Source of the DNA: Gossypium raimondii
Taxonomy: Eukaryota; Streptophyta; Magnoliopsida; Malvales; Malvaceae
DNA length: 64,000 nucleotides
Assembly: GCF_025698545.1 (NCBI RefSeq)
Contig: NC_068565.1
Coordinates: 1,054,001-1,118,000, forward strand
Reading direction: 5' to 3'
Shown: positions 24,131 to 34,905 of the stretch, piece after piece
Numbering within the stretch: position 1 is the first letter of the stretch
Layout of the letters: each line of letters opens with the position of its first letter
The notes under the pieces: generated by a model
Seen by the model: the letters and a program-made list of their open reading frames with translations, nothing else
Database searches by the model: none
Told to the model about the DNA's origin: nothing
Position numbers and translations under genes: made by a program

Positions 24131-25044
24131 ATCTAAAATCTTTAAAATAAGTCACAATGGTCCAATGAAAATAAAGACCAACAAAATACTATCATATAAA
24201 TTACTTATAAATTCTTTAAATTTGTAAATTTGAAGATATTAAATGCCACGTGTCTAAAGTAATTAAAATAACAATAATACCAATTGAATTAAGACCCAAT
24301 CGATAAATAATTGTATTTAAATTAATACATTTTAACCTTTTAAATTTTGATTAAAAGGGTGGTAGGTTTGATTGAGATTGTATAATTGTTGAGATATAAG
24401 TGTCTTTTTTTTATATTTTAACAAAAAATTATTTTAATTTTCCATTTAATTTTTACATCTTTTAGAATTTGAACTGACATTATTTGTTAAATTATCCCAA
24501 AATAGATGTAAAAGTTCATATATAGTTGGCATTCACGTGGCTTTCTTTGGTAATTAATTAATTTTTTAAAAATAAAAAATATAATTTTTTAATTCTTTGA
24601 ATATTTTTATAATTTTTGAATTTTAAAATTTAAAAAATTAATTAATTTAACATGATAATCAACGTGTATGTCATGTTAACAAAGTGAACATACCTTAATT
24701 TTTATCCATTTTTGAGTTATTTGACAAATAACATAAATTTAAATGTTGAAAAAATGAAAAATTAAATTGAGATCTAAATGACTTTTTTTTTGTAAAACTA
24801 GAGAGTCAAATAAGTCATTATGCATATTAAATAAATTAATTTTAAAAAATAATATTTATATATTTTAAAAATGTTAATAAAAATTATTATTTTTTAACCC
24901 ATGATATAAGCAAACGGTATGCTTCATGCCCGATTTAGAATTCTTCCAAGGACTTGTCTCCAAACGCACTGTACTGATTAACTTTTGTCAACAAATGACG
25001 TCATGGAAATTAATATTATTTTTATATTTTTATTAAAATAAGTA

Positions 25045-25079
<35 letters not shown>

Positions 25080-25584
25080 GAAAAATATATAAATTATCAT
25101 AGCTTTGGTGACAGATGAAAGATGATGAGCCGAAAGATTCCCGTTAGTCGAGCTCAATGTTCTCACGCAATTACGCCAGCCACAATTCCTTTATTATTTC
25201 TTCGCATAATATCAAATTTAATAACTTTTTTATTAAATTGACCCTTATTATTTTAACTAAATTTGGCTTTCAATTTAAAATTTTTTGAATTTAATCATCA
25301 ATCTTTCAAAACAAATTGAATTGTCAGTTTTTTTAATGAAAATATTGTCGGTTTATTTTTATTTTTAACGATACATAGAGTACCTTTAATTTACCTCATT
25401 AAAAATAGATGTTAAATCTTTCTTTGCATGGATCACACGTGTGACCTCGCCTGGTTCATATTAATTTCATTATCGGCTATCTATAAGGCTATCATCTTCT
25501 CTAAGTGGTCAAGCATGACAAAACCAACACTAAACATGTGTCAATGCCCAGGGTTGAGAGTAGGTGGGTAACTAAGGAGAGTTG
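24131..25584. repeat. Intergenic AT-rich stretch with an (ATT)n microsatellite at 25045-25078
   Basis: About eleven ATT units at 25045-25078. No gene was recognised around it. The only ORF here reads through the microsatellite and has no family features. Confidence 0.7.
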
Positions 25585-25825
25585 ACAGGGATCTCGACCC
25601 CCCTTAAAATGAAAAAAATTTCATTTAAGTCCTTTAATTTTTTAAAATTTTAAATTAGTAAATGTAAAATTGCACTTTGGCCCCTTAAAATGATAAATTT
25701 TTATTTAATCATTTAAATTTTATAAAGATATAAGCTATTAAAATGGTAAAATTACATTTTTACTATCGTAAAAATTATAATTTAATTTCAGCCCCATAAA
25801 AAAAATTGTCTTCACCCCTGGTTAA
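25585..25825. repeat. Dispersed monomer repeat, copy 2
   Basis: Runs from GGGATCTCGACCCCCCTTAA to TTGTCTTCACCCCTGG with internal 'AAAATTGCACTTTGGCCCC' and 'AAAATTACATTTTTACTAT' themes, matching the layout of 13035-13320. Confidence 0.5.
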
Positions 25826-27000
25826 GAGATGGTCACTCTCACACATAAATACCCATCATTGGCCTTAAGATAGTTTCTTAATGGTTCATACTTTCTTCTT
25901 CTCTACCTCCAGCAATTTCTCAACACTTAATTTAGGGGAAAGCAATCGATTTAGTTGGTCGGCTCGATCAATTTTTTCAAACTAGCTTAATTGACTTTAA
26001 CATGTGAAAATCAACTTGACCGACTTTAGTTGAAAAAACCGACCAAACCAAATCGACTTTAAATTGATCTGTTTCTTTGGTTAACCAACCTTGGGTTATA
26101 AGGTTAGGTTTATCTTATATGTATCTATTATATGTCATAAAATATAAAATAAATCGATTTTTCAATCGGGTCAATTTTAAAATTTAAGAAATGAGAATCG
26201 ATTAAATTAACTGATTAAATCGAGATTAAAATCAACTAACCCACCTCACCCGATTAAAACCGAAAATTGCTCTTGTGGGAACTACCATCCTTCACTTTTT
26301 TTTTTCTTTAGTTACTCTTTAAGTTTTTTTTTTTATAATATTATTTTTTAAGAGGAAATCATTTTAATTGGTTAGTTTACATTAGTCTATCTTCTTATCT
26401 CATTACTACTAAAGTTTCTGCAAGTTGATGGGAAAAGGGATAGGTATTCTTTTATGCTCTATTAATTGTGGGAATATTATTAACTAAAATGCTTTGACCA
26501 TAGATTATATTTAATATTCCATGATGAAACATATATTATTAAATTTTATTAAAATATAAAAATTAAATAAATAATGGAAGACTATCTGCAGATTGGATGA
26601 GTATATATTACATTTATCCTTCTATTATTTACTATTAAAAAAATTCAAATTAGAACCGAGTTAATATTTGTTCTATAAAAATATCTTTGAAATTATTTTT
26701 TCAATTACAGTTAAATTCTAAACAAAAATTTTATTTACAAAACTATAAAACTTTAAATATATTGACTCATTATAAAGTAAATGTCATTTTTATACAATAA
26801 AAGAAAACTCTATTCTAGTTCGATATTATTTAATTCCTTTTAATAGTATAATAACTAAATCGATCTATATAATAATAAATGAATTAATTTAATCAAATTT
26901 TTATAATAAAAGGACCTCTCAAATACATTCATCATATAAAATAATTTAACAAAAATATTTTGATGATAGACTTGGACCCTTTTTATTTTGGTATTGATAT
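25826..27000. other. Intergenic, no gene seen
   Basis: 25940-26280 is rich in 'TTGGTCGG / CGATTAAA' phrases with partial inverted symmetry, probably a decayed repeat. A similar phrase set occurs at 32600-32830. The rest is AT-rich and featureless. Confidence 0.4.
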
Positions 27001-27008
27001 GCAGCGGT

Positions 27009-27416
27009 AGAGCTGCTCATGTGCCGGGCGGCCTGCCCGAAATATGGGAGGGTTCGGGTAAAAATATAGGCCCGAAATATGGGTTTGGGCAAAAAAATGA
27101 GGCCCGTTTAGAAAGCGGGCCGGGCCTCGAACAGCACTTTTTTAGCCCGGTCCTGGCCCGAATATAATAAATGTATTTATTTTTTATTTTTAAAATACTT
27201 TTTTTAAAAATTTTTTTATTTTAAAATATTTTTTTTATTTTTTAAATTTTTTTTGGTGTTTATTAAAAAATGGGCCGGGCCGGGCCAGCTCGGGCTTATG
27301 ATTTTCTTCCTTGGCCGGGCTTGGATAAAATTTCAGGCCCATATTTCGCGCAGGGCCGGGCCCAGGCCTAGAACATGGGCCATAATTTTTTCCGGGCCCG
27401 GCCCATGAGCACCTCT
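27009..27416. mobile_element. GC-tipped foldback element, 408 bp, with 10-bp TSD ATGCAGCGGT
   Basis: Flanks 26999-27008 and 27417-27426 are both ATGCAGCGGT. Tips AGAGCTGCTCATG and, in reverse complement, AGAGGTGCTCATG begin inverted arms rich in GGGCC/GGCCCG, which surround an AT-only core of about 130 bp. A 9-11 bp TSD fits Mutator-like elements. Larger relatives without the intact ends are at about 38236-38885, 46540-47080 and 63450-64000. Confidence 0.85.
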
Positions 27417-27426
27417 ATGCAGCGGT

Positions 27427-29275
27427 GTAATGTTTTGGTTCTATTTATATTTTTAAATATTTTTAAATATATTTATAGTCTAATTTTTTAATTTCTTAAT
27501 AAATTATATCTACATGCAAATATATATCAATTATATTCATATAAATAAATATAACTTTTAAATTATTAATTAGATTCAATAACTCAATTTAATATTTTTA
27601 TCTTATTTTTAAATGTAATTATATAAGAATTAAAATGATTAAGATAAAAAAAATAAAGAATTAATTTAAAATATCAAAATTTTATATTAAATTGTCCAAA
27701 TTAATATTAACTAAAACAAACTGAAACACATCAAAATGATGGAAAATAGACTGAAATTTGGACTAAACGGAATATAAACAACTTGGCATCGGTTTAGGAA
27801 TAATTTCAATGACGACTACCATGGTTGATGGTGCTTTGGGTTTTGCTTTTTAAGTTATAATTAATTATTAAACCATTGGGCCTCATACTCAAAAGCCCAA
27901 ATAGCAGCCCAAAATTTGACCAGAGCTTTAGTTTAACTACATTTTTAAAAGAACAGTAGCAAATGAAATAGTTGTAAATTAAGTCATATACATCAATTTC
28001 ATCATTTTAAATCTCCACATTTAAAATTTCACAAATTATAATTATTAAATTTATTAAGTTATAGTTCTGCTATTTCTAAAATCTTATAAAGGGTAGCGAT
28101 AAAGGACGAGCATTGGAAAAGCATCATGTCTCGATATACATTTTTAGGTATAATATCAATTTTAACCCTTAATGTTTAAATATTTTATCAAATTAACCTG
28201 TATTCATTTTAAGTTAAATTTGGCCCCAACTTTTAAAAAATTTAAATTTTACCATCAACTTTTCAAAAATAGTCCAATTATATTTTTAATAGAAATATTG
28301 ACAAAATGTTAATTTTTTATCATTACAACTCACGTGATGATCCATGTATAGTCCATGCACTTTTTAAAAAAAATAATTATGAGCTTTTATAATTTTATAA
28401 CTTATTTGTTGACATTGCAGCTTATATGATTATCATGGTAGTTGCCATGCCAATATCGCTAAAAATCAATAATTTAGTTAACATTTTGTTAAAAAAATAA
28501 TTTAACTCTTTTTTTTGAAATATTAATAGTTAAATTCAGCCAAAACAAGAATATGTGTCAAAATAACAAAAGATGTAAACGGTAATGATAAATTTGACAT
28601 GATGCCTTATTTTAAAGTTATTTACATCGACACCATGAATGTCGAGTCAAGATAAAATTTTAATTACAAATCCTCTCCAAATTTGTCATTGTTATAGAAT
28701 TTATTTTTTAACATCTTTAGATATATTAATAAGTAAATATATGATGTTGAAATAAATTTATAAATAATAATCATAATAATATGTGAAAATGATTGGATCA
28801 CCAACAATAATTTATAAATAATAATGGTAATCATAATTAATATATCAATAAATAAAATTTTATATTAAATATAATAATTATAATGGTAATCATAATTAAT
28901 ATATCAATAAATAAAATTTTATATTAAATATAATAATTACAATTTTAAAGTATGCAGTCTAAGAAAAATATAGATTTTTATTTTTAATTAGGCTAAATTA
29001 ATAAAATTAAATGGAAAATTGATAAATTACGACCAAATATTATTCTAAAATGTGAGATTATGGGTTTTAATGATACATTTTATGAACCAAATGCATCCGA
29101 CTTTAATTTTCAAATCAAACAAATGAGTAAAATTTTAAAATTAAAACAAGAGAGACTAAATTTCAATAATTAGAAGAGTAAAAGGACTAGATTCAAATTA
29201 AACCAAAAGAACAGTAACTCTCTCAATGTACAATTTGTTGGGGTTAAACTGAAATTTTCTGGGGAAAAAATTTAC
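27427..29275. other. Intergenic region upstream of the RARE1-like gene
   Basis: AT-rich, no gene recognised. It contains the tandem repeat at 28821-28938 and diverged 'AATTTTAACCC... GGCCCCAAC' repeat phrases at 28150-28300. The promoter of the PPR gene must lie in the last few hundred bases, but no TATA box stands out. Confidence 0.5.
28821..28938. repeat. Tandem duplication, two 59-bp units
   Basis: The unit beginning ATAATGGTAATCATAATTAA recurs at 28880 almost without change, giving two adjacent direct copies, which suggests a recent event. Confidence 0.85.
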
Positions 29276-31534
29276 ATGGCCAGCCCTTCCTTGCCGCCTT
29301 CCGTTCCTTCGCAAACAGCAGCAGCAGCAGCTCGCTTTGCTCGAATACCTTCATCGGTATCTCTCAAAAGCACCTCTTCTTCATTTAAAATCCCCCATGG
29401 CCAACAACAGCAGGGTCAGCTCGAGAACCTGCACTTGGTTTCATTGTCTAAGCAAGGGAAACTCAAAGAGGCTCGTGATTTCCTCAAACAAATGGACGAA
29501 GCCGGCGTTCTCGTCAACTCCCATTCCTACGAATCACTTCTTGAAGCCTGCGGCAAAATGGCTTCTTTATCGGACGGCAGATTGATTCACCGGCGTTTGG
29601 GGAACCCATCTAGGTACCTCGAGAATTGTGTTTTGAAAATGTATTGTGCCTGTGAGAGCTTTCGGGATGCCGAGAAACTGTTCGATGAAATGCTTGAAAA
29701 AGATGTGGCGTCTTGGGGTATACTTATTTCTGGTTACTCACAGAAAGGAAGGTTAAAGGAAGCTTTTCGGTTATGTACTCGAATGGTTGAGTTGGGAATT
29801 GGATTGAATTCCACCGTTTTCACCAACCTCTTGAAGAGTCTATCAGATCCTTCTGTGTTGGAGATTGGGGAACAGCTTCATTCTCTCGTTATAAGAACTG
29901 GGTTAAGCACCAATGTTTCTGTGATCACAGCAATCTCCAATATGTACGTGAAATGCAGGCAGCTACAAAGGGCTAAGCTCGTTTTCGATCAAATGGTCGA
30001 AACTAACGCCGTGGCTTGGACAGGATTGATGATGGGATATACCCGAGCTGGCAAACAGAAAGATGCATTGGCATTGTTTATTAGAATGTTAAAGGAAGGT
30101 GTCGAAATGGATCAGTTCGTGTTTTCAATCACTCTCAAAGCGTGTTCCGGGTTGGAGTATCTGAACTTAGGGAGGCAAATCCATGGTTACATTGTTAAAC
30201 TCGGGTTGGAATCCGATGTTTCCGTGGGAACTCCTGTTGTCGATCTATACATCAAATGCTCGTATTTTGATTCGGCTCGTCGTGCTTTCAAGAGGATATC
30301 CGAACCGAATGATGCTTCATGGAGTGCTATAATAACTGGCTATTGCCAAATTGGTGAATTTGAGAAATCATTGCAGATTTTTAGATCATTAAGACTCAAA
30401 GATATGGCTATGAATTCATTTATATATACTAGCATAATCCAAGCATGTTCAGCTCTTGCAGATTATAACATGGGAGCTCAAGCTCATGCAGATGCAATAA
30501 AAAGGGGTTTAGTTTCATATGTTCATGGAGAGAGTGCAATGATTACTTTCTATTCGAAATGTGGTAGGTTGGATTATGCGAATCAAGCCTTCGAGTCTAT
30601 AGATGAACCCGATACCGTGGCTTGGACCGCGATAATATGCGGTCATGCTTATCACGGCAATGCTTCTGAAGCCTTAAAACTTTTCAGGAGGATGCAGAGC
30701 TCAACCGCAAGGCCGAATGACGTTACGTTCATTGGGGTTTTAACCGCTTGTAGTCATTCTGGTTTGGTTACGGAAGCTAAGCTGTATTTAGAGTCAATGA
30801 GCCGTGAATATGGTGTGGATCCGACTATTGATCATTATGATTGTATGGTTGATGCATACGCTCGTGCTGGGTTGCTTCAGGAGGCATATGAATTGGTTAA
30901 GAATATGCCCTTTGAACCTGATGCAATGAGCTGGAAATGCTTGTTGGGTGGGTGTTGGATCCACCGGAATCTCGAACTCGGGGAAATTGCAGCCGAAAAT
31001 CTACTTCAGCTGGACCCTGATGATACTGCGGGTTACATTTTGATGTTTAACCTATATGGTTTGCACGGAAAATGGGACGAAGCAGCTCGTGTACGAAGCG
31101 TGATGGGTGTAAGAAAGTTGAAAAAGGAACTTAGTTGTAGCTGGATTACTGTTAAGGGTAAGGTGCATCGGTTCGTAGTGGGCGATAAACACCATCCTCG
31201 GACCGATGACATTTACAGAAAGTTGAAAGAATTAAACTGTTCTGTTACGGATGTCGAAAGCATCCATCTAACTGAAGAGGATGTGTCATTTGGTTTGCCC
31301 GAACGGAAACAGCTGCTAATGGAGCATAGCGAGAGGCTTGCCATAGCATTTGGGCTCATATCGGTACCAAACAATGTTCCAATCGTCATTTTCAAGAATC
31401 TCCGGGCATGTAAACACTGCCACGATTTCGCAAAACATGTATCGGTGGTTACGGGACACCGAATCACCATTAGAGATTCATGCAGGTTCCATCACTTCCA
31501 CTTGGGGAAATGCTCTTGCGATGATTATTGGTGA
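29276..31534 (+). CDS. RARE1: PLS-class DYW pentatricopeptide repeat protein, RARE1-like (plastid accD RNA editing)
   Basis: Single exon, 752 residues, the same length I recall for Arabidopsis At5g13270 (RARE1), with strong similarity throughout (SYESLLEACG, GLESDVSVGTP, GHAYHGNASEAL, HYDCMVDAYARAG). The first 40 or so residues are Ser/Ala/Pro-rich with few acidic residues, as in a plastid transit peptide. About 13-15 PPR motifs of the P/L/S pattern follow, then E/E+ motifs (WKCLLGGCW, GYILMFNLYG) and the DYW deaminase: HSE (zinc and catalytic Glu), CKHC (zinc), HHFHLGKCSCDDYW at the C-terminus. PPR arrays bind RNA one base per repeat, and the DYW domain deaminates C to U. RARE1 is needed to edit accD, the plastid acetyl-CoA carboxylase beta-subunit transcript. 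Orthology is inferred from similarity. A MITE begins 20 bp after the stop. Confidence 0.93.
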   Translation: MASPSLPPSVPSQTAAAAARFARIPSSVSLKSTSSSFKIPHGQQQQGQLENLHLVSLSKQGKLKEARDFLKQMDEAGVLVNSHSYESLLEACGKMASLSDGRLIHRRLGNPSRYLENCVLKMYCACESFRDAEKLFDEMLEKDVASWGILISGYSQKGRLKEAFRLCTRMVELGIGLNSTVFTNLLKSLSDPSVLEIGEQLHSLVIRTGLSTNVSVITAISNMYVKCRQLQRAKLVFDQMVETNAVAWTGLMMGYTRAGKQKDALALFIRMLKEGVEMDQFVFSITLKACSGLEYLNLGRQIHGYIVKLGLESDVSVGTPVVDLYIKCSYFDSARRAFKRISEPNDASWSAIITGYCQIGEFEKSLQIFRSLRLKDMAMNSFIYTSIIQACSALADYNMGAQAHADAIKRGLVSYVHGESAMITFYSKCGRLDYANQAFESIDEPDTVAWTAIICGHAYHGNASEALKLFRRMQSSTARPNDVTFIGVLTACSHSGLVTEAKLYLESMSREYGVDPTIDHYDCMVDAYARAGLLQEAYELVKNMPFEPDAMSWKCLLGGCWIHRNLELGEIAAENLLQLDPDDTAGYILMFNLYGLHGKWDEAARVRSVMGVRKLKKELSCSWITVKGKVHRFVVGDKHHPRTDDIYRKLKELNCSVTDVESIHLTEEDVSFGLPERKQLLMEHSERLAIAFGLISVPNNVPIVIFKNLRACKHCHDFAKHVSVVTGHRITIRDSCRFHHFHLGKCSCDDYW

Positions 31535-31554
31535 TTCTTGCAATTACCATTGTT

Positions 31555-31735
31555 GGTAAAAGTATAATGGAGTCTCATATATTAAGAATTAGATTACATC
31601 TTGTCCAAAATACTTAAAAAAATGGTCGATTAGACCTTATACATTAGATCAAAAGGAAATTTGTTTTTCTATTAAAAGCTCATCCATTTATATGTAAAAC
31701 TGGTGTGGTCAGTAATATATTTATCGTAAATATAT
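31555..31735. mobile_element. Half of a family A foldback MITE, 20 bp after the RARE1-like stop codon
   Basis: GGTAAAAGTATAATGGAGTC followed by the family blocks (TAAGAATTAGATTACAT, ATGGTCGATTAGACC, TACATTAGATCAAA). Only the left arm is clear; the right arm is lost or decayed. It lies where the 3' UTR should be. Confidence 0.65.
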
Positions 31736-33124
31736 AAAAACCAAAATAATTTAATCAAAATTAATAAATCCTGTTAAAATGGTTATTTTATTTAAATTTT
31801 AACTCACGACACACAAATTCAAAGAATACCAAATTTCAAAATAATATCAATCACTAAACATTTATTGATGTTTTTCTTAGTATAATTATTAATCAGCATA
31901 TTGCCAACTTTGAAACTGTGGACTAAAAGTAACCCTATGTAATTCTCTTTAACAATAATTTTATACCATTTAAAAATAATTTTATTATATTTTGGCTTTC
32001 CAGCTTTATTTAAATTTTTTATATCCTCTTTTTTCATACTATCTTTTCCTTTTTATTTTTTAATCACCTAATATAATTTATTAATATGGTAATCAAAAGG
32101 CTAAAAAGAATTATTATTAATATTATTTCTTTTATATAAATAAAATTTCGATGGGCAAGTGCCATTAACAACAAACATGGGATCCTTTGCTTGGGATACC
32201 ACCTAAGTTATTATCAAAAGGGTTTCACATACAAATTATTTTATTCCAAAATAAAAATAGAGAGATTAAAATTATAACCCTTTTATATAAAAAAATAGAT
32301 ACGTGTATCCAATTTGCACAACAATACAAAAACAGCAGGACCTAATTAATCTCTAAATTCAGATTTTTGTTCCATATTTAAAATTATTTGAATAAAAAAT
32401 TAAACCTAAAAAATAAGCTTGCACGAAAAGAAAAAGCGAGGCTATATAAATATAAGGTATATTATTTTTATATTATGTAATTATAGTTTATATTATACAA
32501 GCATATATAATATTATAGGGAAAAGAATAAGTCTTTTGAGCCAAATCTTGCATCCGGAATCCAATCAATTTTTACACATTTTAGAACTAAATTGGTGTTC
32601 GAATTAGTCAGACTGTTAACTTTTAGTTTGATCGACTTAATTGGCTGGTTTAGTTTAAAGCAAATAAATTATTAAAAATTTCAAAAAATTTAAAACTATA
32701 GAATCCGATTTATTCTATTTTTTAATCTGGTTCAATTAATTTTTATCGATTTATAAGCCAACCGACTTTTTGTCGCTTTTTAGACTAATACCCTAATCAA
32801 TTTCTGGTACAACCAATAGATTCGGTCCAATAAGTCATGAATAATTGAAGAAAATAATTATATTAGTATTTATATTTGATGTAATGAGGATAATCTATAA
32901 AAGTAGAAATAGAAAGAAAGTTGGAAGCTTCCTAATATTAACATGTTTTGTTTTTCCATATAGATTCAATGCTCTAAGAATGTAACACTCACATTATTTA
33001 AAGGTACTTTTCTTTTTCCAAGTTTCTTGTGGTGCTTGCCTAACATTATTTATTACATTTAAATTTATATGGAAACAGTCAATGGTGACACTTGTTAAAT
33101 TTTTGTCCATTTTTCTAAACACTA
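31736..33124. other. Intergenic, AT-rich, no gene seen
   Basis: Short ORFs only, without family features. 32600-32830 has the same kind of phrases as 25940-26280. Confidence 0.5.
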
Positions 33125-33297
33125 ATATTATTATAAGTTTTTATCATATCTGTTCTTTTTTTTATATAATATCTAGAACTATTCATAGTTCCTCTCTAAC
33201 CCTTAAATAGGAGAATAATGTGCTTCAACGCACTTAAACCCGCGTCCTCGTGCACTGGCAGTAATATCAATGTTAATCGAGTTAAAACTCAAGCGAC
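33125..33297 (-). mobile_element. SINE (family S1), minus orientation
   Basis: On the minus strand: an A-box-like TTTTAACTCGATTAACATTG, a weakened B-box region (GCGGGTTTAAGTGCG), the body with TTTAAGGGTTAGAGAGGAAC, and an A-rich 3' end. Matches 33991-34179 along its length. TSD not resolved. Confidence 0.65.
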
Positions 33298-33410
33298 ACT
33301 TCTTATATGAATGTTAAAATACATCAATCTCGATAGATGTTATTTGAGTATATAATGTTCATTTTTATGTGGTTTAAGTGTATATTTATATCTAGAATGT
33401 AGATAAATAC

Positions 33411-33955
33411 GAGTAAATTGCACCTAAGGTCATTAAATTATTAGTAAGTTTATGTTTTGGTCATTCAATTTTAAAAAATTATAAAATGGTCATTGAACTA
33501 TTGAAAGTTTTATTTAAATCATTGACCTATTTAAAAGTTTTTATTTAAATCACTTGGATGTTAAGGTTTCTTTTTTTGTTCTTTTTTAAAAAAAGTTTGG
33601 CTAGGAGTTCTAAGCAACAATTCAAAGGTCGGTACGGTAGATTAGTACCCATCGACGAGTAGAAGAACATATATTAAATTCAAGTTGATCTGTCTGACGG
33701 TCAATGTCAAAGGTCGAAAAAGAAAGTTATTGAGATTTTTGTTTGCAGATTCGTGATGTTCAAATTTGTTTAATGAAAAAAAATGAATTATAGAAGAGAA
33801 GGGAAATGAGAGTTTTCTATTGGTGCAAGCAGAGAAGGTCATACAATAGCGGTTTTAATAGTTCAGTGACGAAAATGAAAATTTTCGAATAGTTAAGTGA
33901 CCATTTAGTAACTTTTTGAAGTTGAGTGACCAAAACGCAAATTTACAAATATTTT
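33411..33955. mobile_element. Mutator-like foldback element (about 540 bp)
   Basis: The left arm (TATGTTTTGGTCATTCAATT, AAAATGGTCATTGAACTATT) and the reverse complement of the right arm (TTGCGTTTTGGTCACTCAAC, AAATGGTCACTTAACTATTC) form inverted repeats of about 90 bases. No TSD established. The 33642-33842 ORF in its middle has no recognisable features. Confidence 0.65.
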
Positions 33956-33990
33956 TGTAAATTTATCAAAGCCTCACAATGATTGCTATT

Positions 33991-34179
33991 GTTTTTTTGA
34001 ACAATCTCATTATAGGTTCTAGTTATATCTATTTTTTTTTACATAATGTCTAGAACTACCTATAGCTCCTCCCCAACTCATAAATAGAAGGATAATACGC
34101 TTCAGTGCACTCGAACTATCGTCCTTCTGCATTGACAACAATGCCTATGCCAATCAAATTAAAGTTCAATCGGCCAGAG
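33991..34179 (-). mobile_element. Full-length SINE (family S1), 189 bp, with 11-bp TSD TGATTGCTATT
   Basis: Flanks 33980-33990 and 34180-34190 are identical. On the minus strand it reads a tRNA-like head (TTTAATTTGATTGGC as A box, AGTTCGAGTGC as B box, about 40 bases apart), a body (CATTATCC, CTATTTATGAGTTGGGGAGG, TCTAGACATTATG), and a 3' end ATGAGATTGTTCAAAAAAAC. This defines the family used for the other S1 calls. Confidence 0.88.
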
Positions 34180-34190
34180 TGATTGCTATT

Positions 34191-34905
34191 TAAAATCATG
34201 CAAATGTATAATATGGTTAAGAAGCAAAAGAGATAATAAAAAATTGCAGTCAATATGGTTTAGAACTCTATATATATACGGATTATTATTTTTTACATTA
34301 TTAATGGAGTAAAAAAACTTTTACAATTGTGTATATGATATGGTTTGTTTTTAAAGTGTAATAAAATGATTAAAAGAAATACTCTAACATCATCCTAAAC
34401 ATTGCTTAATTAGTAGTGGACATCTTTTTATTTTGTGTTGTTTTCAATTTCTATTGAACCTATACCTTGCGAGCTAGCACTATGTCCTACACATCACGTG
34501 GAACAACACCCTAGACCAACAACATCATGCGAGTTGGAGAATTCTATGAGTCCGAAACTCGCGATGCTCGGGGCATTGCAGCCCATAACCTCTCGTTTAC
34601 GCACACTATAGGTACTATATCCCTGACACATCACGTACATGACGGCTTAGGAATGACTAGATGACCCTTCGAAGGGCGACGGACAATAGAAACCAAACAA
34701 CTCGCTTCTCTTTATTACTTACTGCAGCTCTTCACCCATTGAATGGACCGTCATAAATATCCTAAAATCTTCCCTCACCCAACCCCTAAAAGAAGTACAA
34801 AACAAAAAGATCACTAAACAAGAAACTGATTTGAACTTTATCTATAAAAATAGTCAGATAAAATTATAGAGATCATCAGTCCATCATACACGAAAACGAA
34901 AATTT
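34191..34905. other. Intergenic; moderately GC-rich unrecognised stretch at 34440-34790
   Basis: 34440-34790 is less AT-rich than its surroundings and contains phrases such as ACACATCACGTGGAACAACA, but no ORF or exon is supported. It may be an LTR fragment. 34800-34905 is probably the 3' UTR of the next gene. Confidence 0.4.

Noticed and set aside
34440-34790. Possible gene in a GC-richer stretch
   Set aside because: No ORF above 60 codons and no splice-supported exon chain; likely a retrotransposon LTR fragment.
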